The notes under the pieces are model-generated. The model ran no database searches. It was not told the origin of the DNA and worked only from the letters and a program-made list of their open reading frames with translations. Positions 1 to 7,268 of a stretch of 24,255 bases of DNA are shown here, in pieces (position 1 is the first letter of the stretch; every line of letters starts with the position of its first letter). This DNA comes from Bacteroides sp. CAG:1076. Lineage in GTDB: Bacteria > Bacteroidota > Bacteroidia > Bacteroidales > Bacteroidaceae. The stretch spans positions 21,604 to 45,858 of the forward strand of contig HF993224.1 in assembly GCA_000436795.1 (NCBI GenBank). The letters run 5' to 3'. Both the position numbers and the translations under genes were made by a program.

Positions 1-2412
1 AAGACGCTCTTCCAGGTAACTGTCGCGGTAGACCGACTCGGCCATTGCTCCCGAATAGTTGACCGGAACAATATCCAGTTCGTTGAAGGGTGGGAGGTCT
101 GTATTCTTTCCCGTACCTGCTACCGAACACCAAATCAGGTGACTGTTTGTTTCGTTCTCCATTTTCCAGTCGCAGAAAGGTATCAGAACCGTATGATACT
201 CCAGCCCTTTCGATTTATGGATAGACAGAATCCGGATACCTTCTATCTCTCCGGAAGGGATAGTCTTTTCGTGAAGTCGCTCGTCCCAGAACGAGATAAA
301 GGCCGTCAGTTCCGATGAGTTATTCTGCATATACTCTGTCACTGCATCGTAGAAGGCGCAGATATAAGCATCTTGTTTCTCGATACGTTGCATATCGAAC
401 AGAACAAATAGTTTCTCCAGCAGCTCATACAAGGGCATTAATCTCAATTCTTCCTGCTGAAGGACAAAGCCTGCCGGAAGATAATGCTCTATCTGATTCA
501 GTAAAACTGTATTTAAGTCGATATTCTGTTGCAGTACTTCGCGTTGATAGGCTACGGCAAGCCTTGCCTGAGCAATGCGGTCGTCGGGCGAAGTAAGGTA
601 ACGCAAGCCATCTATCATCATGCAGATAGCAAGCGAAGCGTCCAGACGGAAAGCCTCGTCCGATACAATCCGGTAAGGCGTATGCTTGTCGAAATAGTCG
701 GCAATGGCAGGAATGGTTTTGTTTTTACGAACCAAAATAGCAATATCGTTTGTGCGTACTCCCTGAGTTATCAGAGAATCTACTTCGGATGCCAGTTCCT
801 CCAGCATGGTGTCGGCATACGGATGCTCTTTTTCGTCGGTGAGGAAGGATAGTTTTACGTAGCCCTTTTCTTCCTTTTTTGCAGTTTGCTGACACACGTC
901 GCTGTAGGCATGCTGGAGCTGGATGCAAGGCTCTTCCATTTCTTCTTCGTACCGCTTGTTCAGCACTTCGCAAGTTGCTGTAAATATTTCGTTGTTGAAG
1001 TGAATGATACGTGCTTCACTTCGCCAGTTGGTTCCGAGCGTACATTCACGTACGCGCAAGGTCTTATCCTCGTTCAGTCCCGCAAGAATTTTCCAGTCGC
1101 CGTTTCTCCAGCGGTAGATGCTCTGCTTGATATCGCCTACGATGAGGCTGCCTTCCTTCTGGGCAAGGCTTTCTTCGAGCAACAAATGGAAGTTTTCCCA
1201 CTGCATGCGTGAGGTGTCCTGAAATTCGTCAATCATAACCGTATCAATGGTTGTGCCGATCTTTTCGTATACAAACGAAGCATCTCCTTCGCGAATCAGT
1301 CCGTGAAGCAGGGCATTGGTGTCCGAAAGCAGGAAACGGTTGTGCATCTGATTTTGCAAACGTACTTCTTCGTCGATGTTGGCAAGCAGACGAAGGTTGT
1401 TCAGATAGCGCAGAGAAAGGTCACAGGAATTTACCAGCATATTATTCTTGGGGCGGAAATCTTCTGCTGTTTTCAGCAGGGGAATCAGCTCACTGGCTGC
1501 CAGCGAACGGATCGTATCACGGTAAACGGAAGTTCTTGTAGTCCAGTTGTCCTCACTTTCCAGACATTTCTCTACGGTTGCGTTGCGCACTTCGCTTCCT
1601 AAAGAGCCGTTGCCTATCTTATTGAAATAGCTTCCGATACCTCGGGCACCGTTCTTCAGGTCGGTAGGTGTCAGTCCGTTTACATCCAGTACGCCGAGGA
1701 ACTGCTCGTTGAATCCTTTCATTTCTTCCAGTGCCTCTGTACGGATATCTTGTAATTGCTTACGGTATGTCGGGATAAAAGAAGGGTCGGCCAGCTTTTT
1801 CCTCAGTCCGGCACCTTTTTCCACGTAGCCTTCATCGAAAATGTTTCGCCCGAATCCTTTGATTTCGTTCGATACATTCCATCGTTTATCATCGGCAATA
1901 CGTTCTTCTATGTATTCCAATAACCAGTAAAGTACTGGCGAGCGTCGGTCCAACTTCTCAATCATGGCATCTACTGCGTCGGAAAGTACGTCCGCATTGT
2001 TCAGTTCGATGGACATATTGGCACCCAGCTCCAGTTCGCGGGCGAGGTTACGCATGACCGACTGAAAGAATGAGTCGATGGTTTCTATCCGGAATCGGCT
2101 ATAGTCGTGGATGATGTTTGTCAGAGCTTCACGTGCTGCACGGCGTATCTCGGCTTCGCTTTTTGAAGTCGCTTTCAACAGCTCTGCCAGATAACTGTCC
2201 GAACTTTTCAGTCCGCAGGCAAGTCCGAAGAGCTGTTCCAGAATACGTTTTTTCATCTCGGCCGTAGCTTTGTTGGTAAATGTTACGGCAAGAATACGCC
2301 GGTACGCATGCGTGTCTTCAATAAGTTGTTTGATATATTGTACGGCAAGGGTAAATGTTTTTCCTGAACCTGCCGAAGCTTTGTAGACAAGTAATTGTGG
2401 ATAGTCTGTCAT
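1..2412 (-). CDS. UvrD/AddA-like superfamily 1 helicase, partial (3' end beyond left edge)
   Basis: This is an ATP-dependent DNA helicase of the UvrD/RecB/AddA type, likely part of a double-strand-break repair helicase-nuclease. The minus strand is open from an ATG at 2412 to the window edge (804 codons). Motifs are in the expected order: Walker A ASAGSGKT (K18), Walker B/motif II DEFQDTS (395-401), then GDIKQSIYRWR (motif III), LGTNWRS (motif IV) and SIHKSKGLEY (motif V, H732). Motif VI and any C-terminal nuclease domain lie outside the window. The start is supported by the motif I distance, an A/T-rich leader and a TATCTTTG promoter box at 2443-2450. Family knowledge: Bacteroides homologues are about 1050-1100 residues and often neighbour a PD-(D/E)XK nuclease of AddB type. 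That partner would be off the left edge, so AddA identity is likely but not proven here. Confidence 0.93.
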   Translation of the reverse strand, partial: MTDYPQLLVYKASAGSGKTFTLAVQYIKQLIEDTHAYRRILAVTFTNKATAEMKKRILEQLFGLACGLKSSDSYLAELLKATSKSEAEIRRAAREALTNIIHDYSRFRIETIDSFFQSVMRNLARELELGANMSIELNNADVLSDAVDAMIEKLDRRSPVLYWLLEYIEERIADDKRWNVSNEIKGFGRNIFDEGYVEKGAGLRKKLADPSFIPTYRKQLQDIRTEALEEMKGFNEQFLGVLDVNGLTPTDLKNGARGIGSYFNKIGNGSLGSEVRNATVEKCLESEDNWTTRTSVYRDTIRSLAASELIPLLKTAEDFRPKNNMLVNSCDLSLRYLNNLRLLANIDEEVRLQNQMHNRFLLSDTNALLHGLIREGDASFVYEKIGTTIDTVMIDEFQDTSRMQWENFHLLLEESLAQKEGSLIVGDIKQSIYRWRNGDWKILAGLNEDKTLRVRECTLGTNWRSEARIIHFNNEIFTATCEVLNKRYEEEMEEPCIQLQHAYSDVCQQTAKKEEKGYVKLSFLTDEKEHPYADTMLEELASEVDSLITQGVRTNDIAILVRKNKTIPAIADYFDKHTPYRIVSDEAFRLDASLAICMMIDGLRYLTSPDDRIAQARLAVAYQREVLQQNIDLNTVLLNQIEHYLPAGFVLQQEELRLMPLYELLEKLFVLFDMQRIEKQDAYICAFYDAVTEYMQNNSSELTAFISFWDERLHEKTIPSGEIEGIRILSIHKSKGLEYHTVLIPFCDWKMENETNSHLIWCSVAGTGKNTDLPPFNELDIVPVNYSGAMAESVYRDSYLEERL

Positions 2413-2442
2413 TTTTTTTACATTGTTTCCTGTTCGCAGAAA

Positions 2443-2450
2443 CAAAGATA
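2443..2450 (-). promoter_or_regulatory. Bacteroides-type -7 box for the helicase gene
   Basis: On the minus strand 2450-2443 reads TATCTTTG, a perfect TAnnTTTG match, about 31 bp before the helicase ATG. This gives an inferred leader of roughly 20-25 nt. A clear TTTG -33 element is not visible at the usual spacing. It lies downstream of the ligase terminator, so the helicase probably has its own promoter. Confidence 0.5.
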
Positions 2451-2496
2451 GGAAAAAGAAATAACAGATGGAGAAAAGAGCAAGTGAAAGTAAAAA

Positions 2497-2556
2497 AAAC
2501 GTGCCGACGTTTTAAGTAAAATCCGGGCGGATTTAAAGGAAAACGTCGGCACGTTT
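2497..2556 (-). terminator. Nested-palindrome intrinsic terminator after the acyl-CoA ligase
   Basis: Two perfect 17-bp arms (2497-2513 and 2540-2556, AAACGTGCCGACGTTTT and its reverse complement) enclose a 26-nt spacer. The spacer has its own 7-bp palindrome (2519-2525 with 2528-2534). Read on the minus strand the outer stem is followed by a run of eight T, as expected of a Rho-independent terminator for the upstream ligase gene. The stem is unusually long and the inner hairpin gives it a stacked shape. Confidence 0.8.
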
Positions 2557-2562
2557 GAATGA

Positions 2563-2700
2563 TTATTCCTTGATGTCCTGATACAGGAAACGTTTGATGC
2601 TTTTCTTAGCCGTCTTTTCAAACTCTTCGGGGTAGAGCTTGATGCGGGTGATTTGTGAGTAGGCAGGGAGCATTTTGTTAAGCTCTGTGCGGTTGACTTC
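2563..2700 (-). pseudogene. Out-of-frame C-terminal tail of the acyl-CoA ligase
   Basis: Reading the minus strand from 2700 to the TAA at 2563-2565, shifted one frame from the main ligase frame, gives 45 residues starting EVNRTELNKMLPAYSQI and ending RFLYQDIKE. This is what FadD-like ligases of Bacteroides carry at their C-terminus: a helix, then LPAYSQI, then the basic KTAKKSIKR segment of the C-terminal lid (motif A10 region). It has no start of its own. It joins the main frame if one base is restored at the TA of 2701-2702, making a protein of about 554 residues. The cause is a one-base deletion or a sequence error; both are open. Confidence 0.8.
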
Positions 2701-4226
2701 TAAGCAGCTTCCAGCGCTTTCTTGTCCATGCCCTGAGCAAAGGCCTCTTCGTTATCCGGATAAACCAGCGCAATCAGCTTATCGCCGGATAGAAGAACCA
2801 GCGATTCGTTTACGAAAGGCATGTTGTTCAAGCGGGCTTCGATCTCTTCCGGATAGATATTTTGTCCCGAAGCAGTCAGCAGCATGTTCTTGCATCGTCC
2901 TTTTATAAAGATATTTCCTTCTGCATCTTTTATAGCCATGTCGCCGGTGTGCAGCCAGCCGTCACAGTCGATAGCTTGTGCCGTAGCCTCTTCATTTTTG
3001 TAGTAGCCCAGCATGACATTCATTCCCCGGCATACCAGTTCGCCCGGAATGCGTTCCGGATCGGAGGAAAGAACCTTTGTTTCCATATTCGAAACCGTCT
3101 TTCCGCACGAAGTATATAAGATTTCATCCCAGCGGCTGTGGCAGATAAGCGGAGCAGCTTCCGTCATACCATAAGCAATGGTGTACGGAAAGTTGATTTT
3201 TCGTAAGAAGGCTTCCACTTCCGGATTGAAGGGTGCGCCGCCAATTACAATCTCAATAAAGTTTCCTCCGAATACTTCCATTGCATGGATGCGTATTTGT
3301 TCCTTTATCTTGTCGCTGATGATAGGCAGGTTCAGTAACAGCTTACCCAGCTTGTTGTCTACTTTCGGCAGAATGTTTTTCTTGAAAATCTTCTCGACGA
3401 TAAGCGGAACGCAGGCAATGACACGCGGACGGATTTCGGCAAACGACTCAGCGATGATTTTGGGTGAAGGCATGCGTGTAAGGAACCACAGATGTGCTCC
3501 TACGGTAACGCCATACAGAAAATCGAAAACCAGACCGAAAATATGTCCCAACGGTAACATTGATACAACATTGTCGCCGGGATGCAGATTGACTTTTTTA
3601 TGGATATGTTCGATGTTTGATATAATACTGCGATAAGGAAGCATTACTCCTTTGGAATATCCTGTCGTGCCCGAAGTATAATTGATGACGGCCAGTTCTT
3701 CAGCCCCTTCGCGGCGGTACGAAACATTTTCCGCACGGAAACGGCACGGATAGCGCTTGCCGAACTCTTCATTCAAGTGCTCACGCGCATAAGTCAGTTG
3801 TTCCGAACGTGAAACTACCAGATCAAAATTCTTCAGTTCGATGATACCTTCCAGATGAGGCATAGCAGCTTCATTGAAGTTCTCCCATACCTGATCGCCC
3901 ACAAACAGCATGCGGGCTTCTGAATGATTTACTATATTATGTACGTTATCTGCTTTAAATTCGTGAAGGATGGGTACAGCCACTGCTCCGTAGGTAATGA
4001 CACCGAGAAAGGTTGCAGTCCAGTTGGCACTGTTTCTGCCGCAAAGTGCTATTTTATCTCCTCTCTTTATGCCTGCATGTTCCAGCAGAATATGCATTTT
4101 TTCTATTTTGCGTGCCACATCTTTGTATTGTAGAGTGGCTCCCTTGTAGTCTGTCATTGCATCCAGATTCCAGTTTTTACGGATGCTTTCTTCTATAAGT
4201 TGTATTAAACTGTTTGTTGTTTCCAT
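2700..4226 (-). CDS. AMP-forming long-chain acyl-CoA ligase (FadD-like), truncated by a 3' frameshift
   Basis: An ANL-superfamily adenylate-forming enzyme that would activate a fatty acid to acyl-AMP and then acyl-CoA. The P-loop-like motif TSGTTGYSKG is at 184-193, YGMTE (A5) at 352-356, TGD (A7) at 427-429 and GRCKN (A8) at 443-447, followed by TASGQNIYPEEIE. The frame ends at a TAG (2700-2702) after 508 residues, just before the last 45 residues of the family, which continue in another frame (2563-2700). If the sequence is right, the product lacks the end of its mobile C-terminal lid, which in this family aligns the second half-reaction, so activity is doubtful. I chose the ATG at 4226 (METTNSL) over the in-frame ATG 20 codons upstream, because homologues start near here and a promoter box (TACTTTTG, 4260-4267) lies between the two. 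Exact acyl chain preference cannot be read. Confidence 0.9.
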   Translation of the reverse strand: METTNSLIQLIEESIRKNWNLDAMTDYKGATLQYKDVARKIEKMHILLEHAGIKRGDKIALCGRNSANWTATFLGVITYGAVAVPILHEFKADNVHNIVNHSEARMLFVGDQVWENFNEAAMPHLEGIIELKNFDLVVSRSEQLTYAREHLNEEFGKRYPCRFRAENVSYRREGAEELAVINYTSGTTGYSKGVMLPYRSIISNIEHIHKKVNLHPGDNVVSMLPLGHIFGLVFDFLYGVTVGAHLWFLTRMPSPKIIAESFAEIRPRVIACVPLIVEKIFKKNILPKVDNKLGKLLLNLPIISDKIKEQIRIHAMEVFGGNFIEIVIGGAPFNPEVEAFLRKINFPYTIAYGMTEAAPLICHSRWDEILYTSCGKTVSNMETKVLSSDPERIPGELVCRGMNVMLGYYKNEEATAQAIDCDGWLHTGDMAIKDAEGNIFIKGRCKNMLLTASGQNIYPEEIEARLNNMPFVNESLVLLSGDKLIALVYPDNEEAFAQGMDKKALEAA

Positions 4227-4259
4227 TGTTTCATTGCACACTAATCGTGTTAATGTGCG

Positions 4260-4267
4260 CAAAAGTA
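4260..4267 (-). promoter_or_regulatory. -7 box for the acyl-CoA ligase
   Basis: The minus strand 4267-4260 reads TACTTTTG, matching TAnnTTTG, about 33 bp before the chosen ATG at 4226. It shares a 153-bp divergent region with the promoter of the DUF4286 operon. No clear -33 TTTG was found. Confidence 0.45.
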
Positions 4268-4342
4268 ATAAAAGTTGCCCGAACAACTGGTATAATCGCG
4301 GAATTATTTTCCCCGCCGGGAACGATAATAGGCGATAATTAC

Positions 4343-4350
4343 TAACTTTG
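4343..4350 (+). promoter_or_regulatory. -7 box for the DUF4286-ruvC-pulA operon
   Basis: TAACTTTG matches the TAnnTTTG consensus and sits 29 bp before the ATG at 4380, giving an inferred leader of about 23 nt. The -33 region is GC-rich and does not show TTTG, so strength is uncertain. Confidence 0.5.
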
Positions 4351-4379
4351 CGGATAAAAACACCATTAATATATTAAGT

Positions 4380-4685
4380 ATGTTGATTTATAATACAACT
4401 TTTCATGTAGAGATAAACGATGCGAGAAACTTCGTTATTTGGTTGAATGAATATTATATTCCCGAGGTAGAGAAGTCGGGCGAACTGCGTAATCCCCGTA
4501 TCTTGCGAATATTGAGTCATAAGGAACAAGACAGCGAATGCTTTTCCTTGCAGTGGGAAGTGGAAGACAGTGCTGCCCTTCATCACTGGCATACCAAGCA
4601 AGGAGCGCATCTGAACGAAGAAATGATGAAAGTGTTCAAGGATAAAATTGTTGGTTTCCCTACATTGATGGAGGTAATCAGGTGA
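4380..4685 (+). CDS. DUF4286 family protein
   Basis: A small 101-residue cytosolic protein without signal peptide or membrane helix. I recognise the DUF4286 pattern: an N-terminal [11 protein letters not shown] strand, a [10 protein letters not shown] helix, a central QWEVED strand and the end [15 protein letters not shown]. The fold is probably a small ferredoxin-like alpha/beta domain, but its function is not established. Its stop TGA overlaps the GTG start of ruvC by 4 nt, so the two are translationally coupled. This arrangement is usual in Bacteroidales and hints at a link with RuvC expression or function; that is inference. It is the first gene of a likely operon reaching to 8720. Confidence 0.88.
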   Translation: MLIYNTTFHVEINDARNFVIWLNEYYIPEVEKSGELRNPRILRILSHKEQDSECFSLQWEVEDSAALHHWHTKQGAHLNEEMMKVFKDKIVGFPTLMEVIR

Positions 4686-5251
4686 TACAACCCGTAAAGG
4701 AAAAGATTATTCTGGGCATAGATCCCGGTACAAACATCATGGGATATGGGGTATTGAAAGTAACGGGAGTAAAGCCACAGGTGATGACGCTGGGAGTAAT
4801 CGACCTGAGAAAATGCAGTGACCCCTACCTGAAGCTGAAGCATATTTACGAGCGGGTGCAAGGTATCATCAGTTCTTATCTGCCCGACGAACTGGCCATC
4901 GAGGCTCCTTTCTTTGGGAAAAACGTTCAGTCGATGCTGAAGCTGGGACGAGCACAGGGTGTTGCCATTGTAGCAGCCTTGTGCAGAGATATTCCCGTTA
5001 CGGAGTATGCTCCACTGAAGATAAAGATGGCGATAACCGGAAACGGTCAGGCCAGCAAGGAACAGGTTGCAGATATGTTGAAACGCATGCTGCATATTCC
5101 CGATTCGGAGATGGGACCTTTTATGGATGCTACCGATGCGTTGGGAGCTGCGTATTGTCATTACCTGCAAATGGGGCGGCCGTCTATGCCAAAAGCTTAT
5201 TCCAGTTGGAAAGACTATATACAGAAAAACCCCGATAAAGTGAAAAAATAA
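4682..5251 (+). CDS. ruvC: Holliday junction resolvase RuvC
   Basis: The endonuclease that cuts Holliday junctions symmetrically in partnership with the RuvAB branch-migration motor, acting on DNA in the cytoplasm. At 189 residues it is of normal length. The four acidic metal-binding residues of the RNase H-like fold are in place: D14 in LGIDPGT, E74 in LAIEAPF, and D149 and D152 in [13 protein letters not shown]. The [15 protein letters not shown] stretch is typical of RuvC. Translation starts at a GTG (4682) inside the DUF4286 stop region with a 4-nt overlap, which suggests coupling. No other ATG precedes D14 in frame nearby. pulA follows 7 nt after the stop. ruvA and ruvB are not in the window. 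Confidence 0.96.
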   Translation: MIQPVKEKIILGIDPGTNIMGYGVLKVTGVKPQVMTLGVIDLRKCSDPYLKLKHIYERVQGIISSYLPDELAIEAPFFGKNVQSMLKLGRAQGVAIVAALCRDIPVTEYAPLKIKMAITGNGQASKEQVADMLKRMLHIPDSEMGPFMDATDALGAAYCHYLQMGRPSMPKAYSSWKDYIQKNPDKVKK

Positions 5252-5258
5252 AAGAACA

Positions 5259-7259
5259 ATGAATGTAAAACACCTTATAGCTATGTTGACCATTGCAACG
5301 ACAGTTGGCTGCAATCCTATCCAACGAAGTTCATACGATTCCTTCGACGACTACCCCGTATACGAGGGAAAATGGGAGGAAATGGTATATTCATCGGCCG
5401 AAACCCGCTTTTCTCTGTGGGCTCCTACGGCTCAGGAAGTACGTGTCCTGTTATATGAACAGGGACAAGGAGGGGCAGCTTACCGGATGATCGGCATGCA
5501 ACAGGCGTCCGACGGAATGTGGCAGGCTGTGGTGAGCGGTGACTTGAAAGGACGCTTCTATACATTCAATGTAAAGATAGACGATGTGTGGCAGGGAGAT
5601 ACTCCCGGTCTCATGGCGAAGGCTGTAGGTGTGAACGGCGACCGTGCTGCCATTGTCGACATGAAAGAAACCAATCCACAAGGGTGGGAAAAGGATACCC
5701 GTCCGCCTCTGAAGAGTTTCTCCGATATCATTATTTATGAAATGCACCATCGTGACTTTTCTATCGATACGATATCGGGTATCAAGAATCGTGGAAAGTT
5801 TCTGGCTCTGACAGAAGACAGTACACATACTTATTTGGGAGAGAAAACTGGTATCGACCATCTGAAAGAACTGGGGATAACTCATGTACATTTGTTGCCT
5901 TCGTTCGATTTCTCGTCGGTCGATGAGACCAAGCTCAACAAGCCGCAGTATAACTGGGGATATGATCCGAAGAATTATAATGTTCCCGAAGGTTCGTATT
6001 CCACCGACCCGTATAAACCCGATGTGCGCATCCGCGAGTTTAAACAGATGGTAATGGCGTTGCATCGGGCGGGCATCCGGGTGATTATGGATGTCGTGTA
6101 TAATCATACGGCACTGACGAGGGGAAGTAATTTTGAACGTACTGTACCCGGATATTTTTACCGTCACGAAGACGACGGAAAGTTTGCCGATGCTTCCGGA
6201 TGCGGCAACGAAACGGCAAGCGAACGTGCTATGATGCGTAAGTTTATGATTGAGTCGGTATGCTACTGGGCGCAGGAATATCATGTTGACGGCTTCCGCT
6301 TCGACCTGATGGGGATACACGATATTGTTACCATGAAGGAAATCCGCAAGGCACTCGATGCGATAGATCCTACCATATTTATATATGGAGAAGGATGGGC
6401 ATCGAAGTCTCCAAAGTTGCCTGAAGCCGAACTTGCCATGAAAAACAATATCTATCAGATGCCCGGTATTGCAGCTTTCAGCGATGAGTTCCGCGACAGT
6501 CTGCGCGGCCCGTTCGGAAATGACGACAAGGGTGCCTTCATAATCGGACGTCCGGGACATGAAATAGGAGTGAAGTTCGGTATTGTAGGAGGAATCGCTC
6601 ATCCGCAGATTAATAACGATTCGGTACGCCGTGTACCCAAGATATGGGCAAATACTCCTTCTCAGTTCATCAGTTATGTAAGTTGCCACGACGATTTGTG
6701 CCTGACCGACCGGTTGAAGGTGACACTTCCCGGAGCTTCTATACCGGAACTGAAGGCGTTACAGAAACTGGCGGAAACGGCTGTGTTCACTTCACAGGGC
6801 GTTCCTTTCATTTTTGCTGGCGACGAACTGTTGCGCGACAAAAAAGGAGTTGCCAATTCCTATAATCAGCCGGACAAAATCAATGCAATCGACTGGCGGA
6901 ACAAGACGACGTACCGTGAAGTGTTCGATTATGTCAGAGGATTGATCAGTATGCGTAAGGCACATCCGGCTTTCCGTATGGGAAGTCCTGAGCTGATTCG
7001 CAAGCATCTTGAGTTTATTTATGTACCGGCTACCAATGTCGTGGCTTTCCGTATCAAGGGAAGTCCCTGCGGAGATAAGTGGCTGAATACAATAGTAGTG
7101 CTGAATGCACGTACAGAACCGATAAAGGTTAATATTCCCGAAGGTAAATATTGGATAGCATGCCGAGACGGAAAGATTGATCTGGTGCTGGGACTGGGAA
7201 TCATTGCCGGAAACCAGATTACGGTCAGCCCGCGGTCGGCCATGATTATCCATCAGTAA
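5259..7259 (+). CDS. pulA: Type I pullulanase, GH13 lipoprotein
   Basis: Hydrolyses alpha-1,6 branch points of pullulan, starch or glycogen-derived dextrins. The 666-residue protein begins with a short lipoprotein signal, lipobox TVGC with Cys18, so it is probably anchored in the cell envelope. A CBM48-like N-terminal beta domain (about 35-135, with FSLWAPTAQEVRV) precedes the GH13 barrel. The type I pullulanase signature YNWGYDP is at 231-237. The catalytic triad is visible: nucleophile D349 in DGFRFD, acid/base E378 in IYGEGW, and D478 in SCHDD. A C-terminal beta domain ends the protein. It follows ruvC by 7 nt and precedes an ABC ATPase by 9 nt, so it is co-transcribed with functionally unrelated genes. 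No SusC/SusD pair is near, which suggests a housekeeping alpha-glucan role rather than a dedicated polysaccharide utilisation locus. Confidence 0.95.
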   Translation: MNVKHLIAMLTIATTVGCNPIQRSSYDSFDDYPVYEGKWEEMVYSSAETRFSLWAPTAQEVRVLLYEQGQGGAAYRMIGMQQASDGMWQAVVSGDLKGRFYTFNVKIDDVWQGDTPGLMAKAVGVNGDRAAIVDMKETNPQGWEKDTRPPLKSFSDIIIYEMHHRDFSIDTISGIKNRGKFLALTEDSTHTYLGEKTGIDHLKELGITHVHLLPSFDFSSVDETKLNKPQYNWGYDPKNYNVPEGSYSTDPYKPDVRIREFKQMVMALHRAGIRVIMDVVYNHTALTRGSNFERTVPGYFYRHEDDGKFADASGCGNETASERAMMRKFMIESVCYWAQEYHVDGFRFDLMGIHDIVTMKEIRKALDAIDPTIFIYGEGWASKSPKLPEAELAMKNNIYQMPGIAAFSDEFRDSLRGPFGNDDKGAFIIGRPGHEIGVKFGIVGGIAHPQINNDSVRRVPKIWANTPSQFISYVSCHDDLCLTDRLKVTLPGASIPELKALQKLAETAVFTSQGVPFIFAGDELLRDKKGVANSYNQPDKINAIDWRNKTTYREVFDYVRGLISMRKAHPAFRMGSPELIRKHLEFIYVPATNVVAFRIKGSPCGDKWLNTIVVLNARTEPIKVNIPEGKYWIACRDGKIDLVLGLGIIAGNQITVSPRSAMIIHQ

Positions 7260-7268
7260 TATACAACA

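Noticed and set aside
2418..2621. A 67-codon minus-strand frame covering the ligase tail and terminator
   Set aside because: It runs through the terminator palindrome and uses a different frame from the conserved ligase tail, so it is a shadow.
2700..2712. Programmed -1 ribosomal frameshifting to make the full ligase
   Set aside because: No X-XXY-YYZ slippery heptamer precedes the stop. Although a strong stem lies downstream, it is about 145 nt away and functions as the terminator.
4227..4379. GCACA/TGTGC inverted repeat near 4235-4258 as an operator
   Set aside because: The arms are only five to six bases and the spacing gives no clear symmetry, so chance is likely.
5451..6689. A 412-codon open frame on the minus strand opposite pulA
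   Set aside because: It is antisense to a clear GH13 gene, has no recognisable domain, and arises from codon bias of the real gene. The same applies to long minus frames at 6792-7988, 8025-8717, 9518-10417 and 11752-12855.
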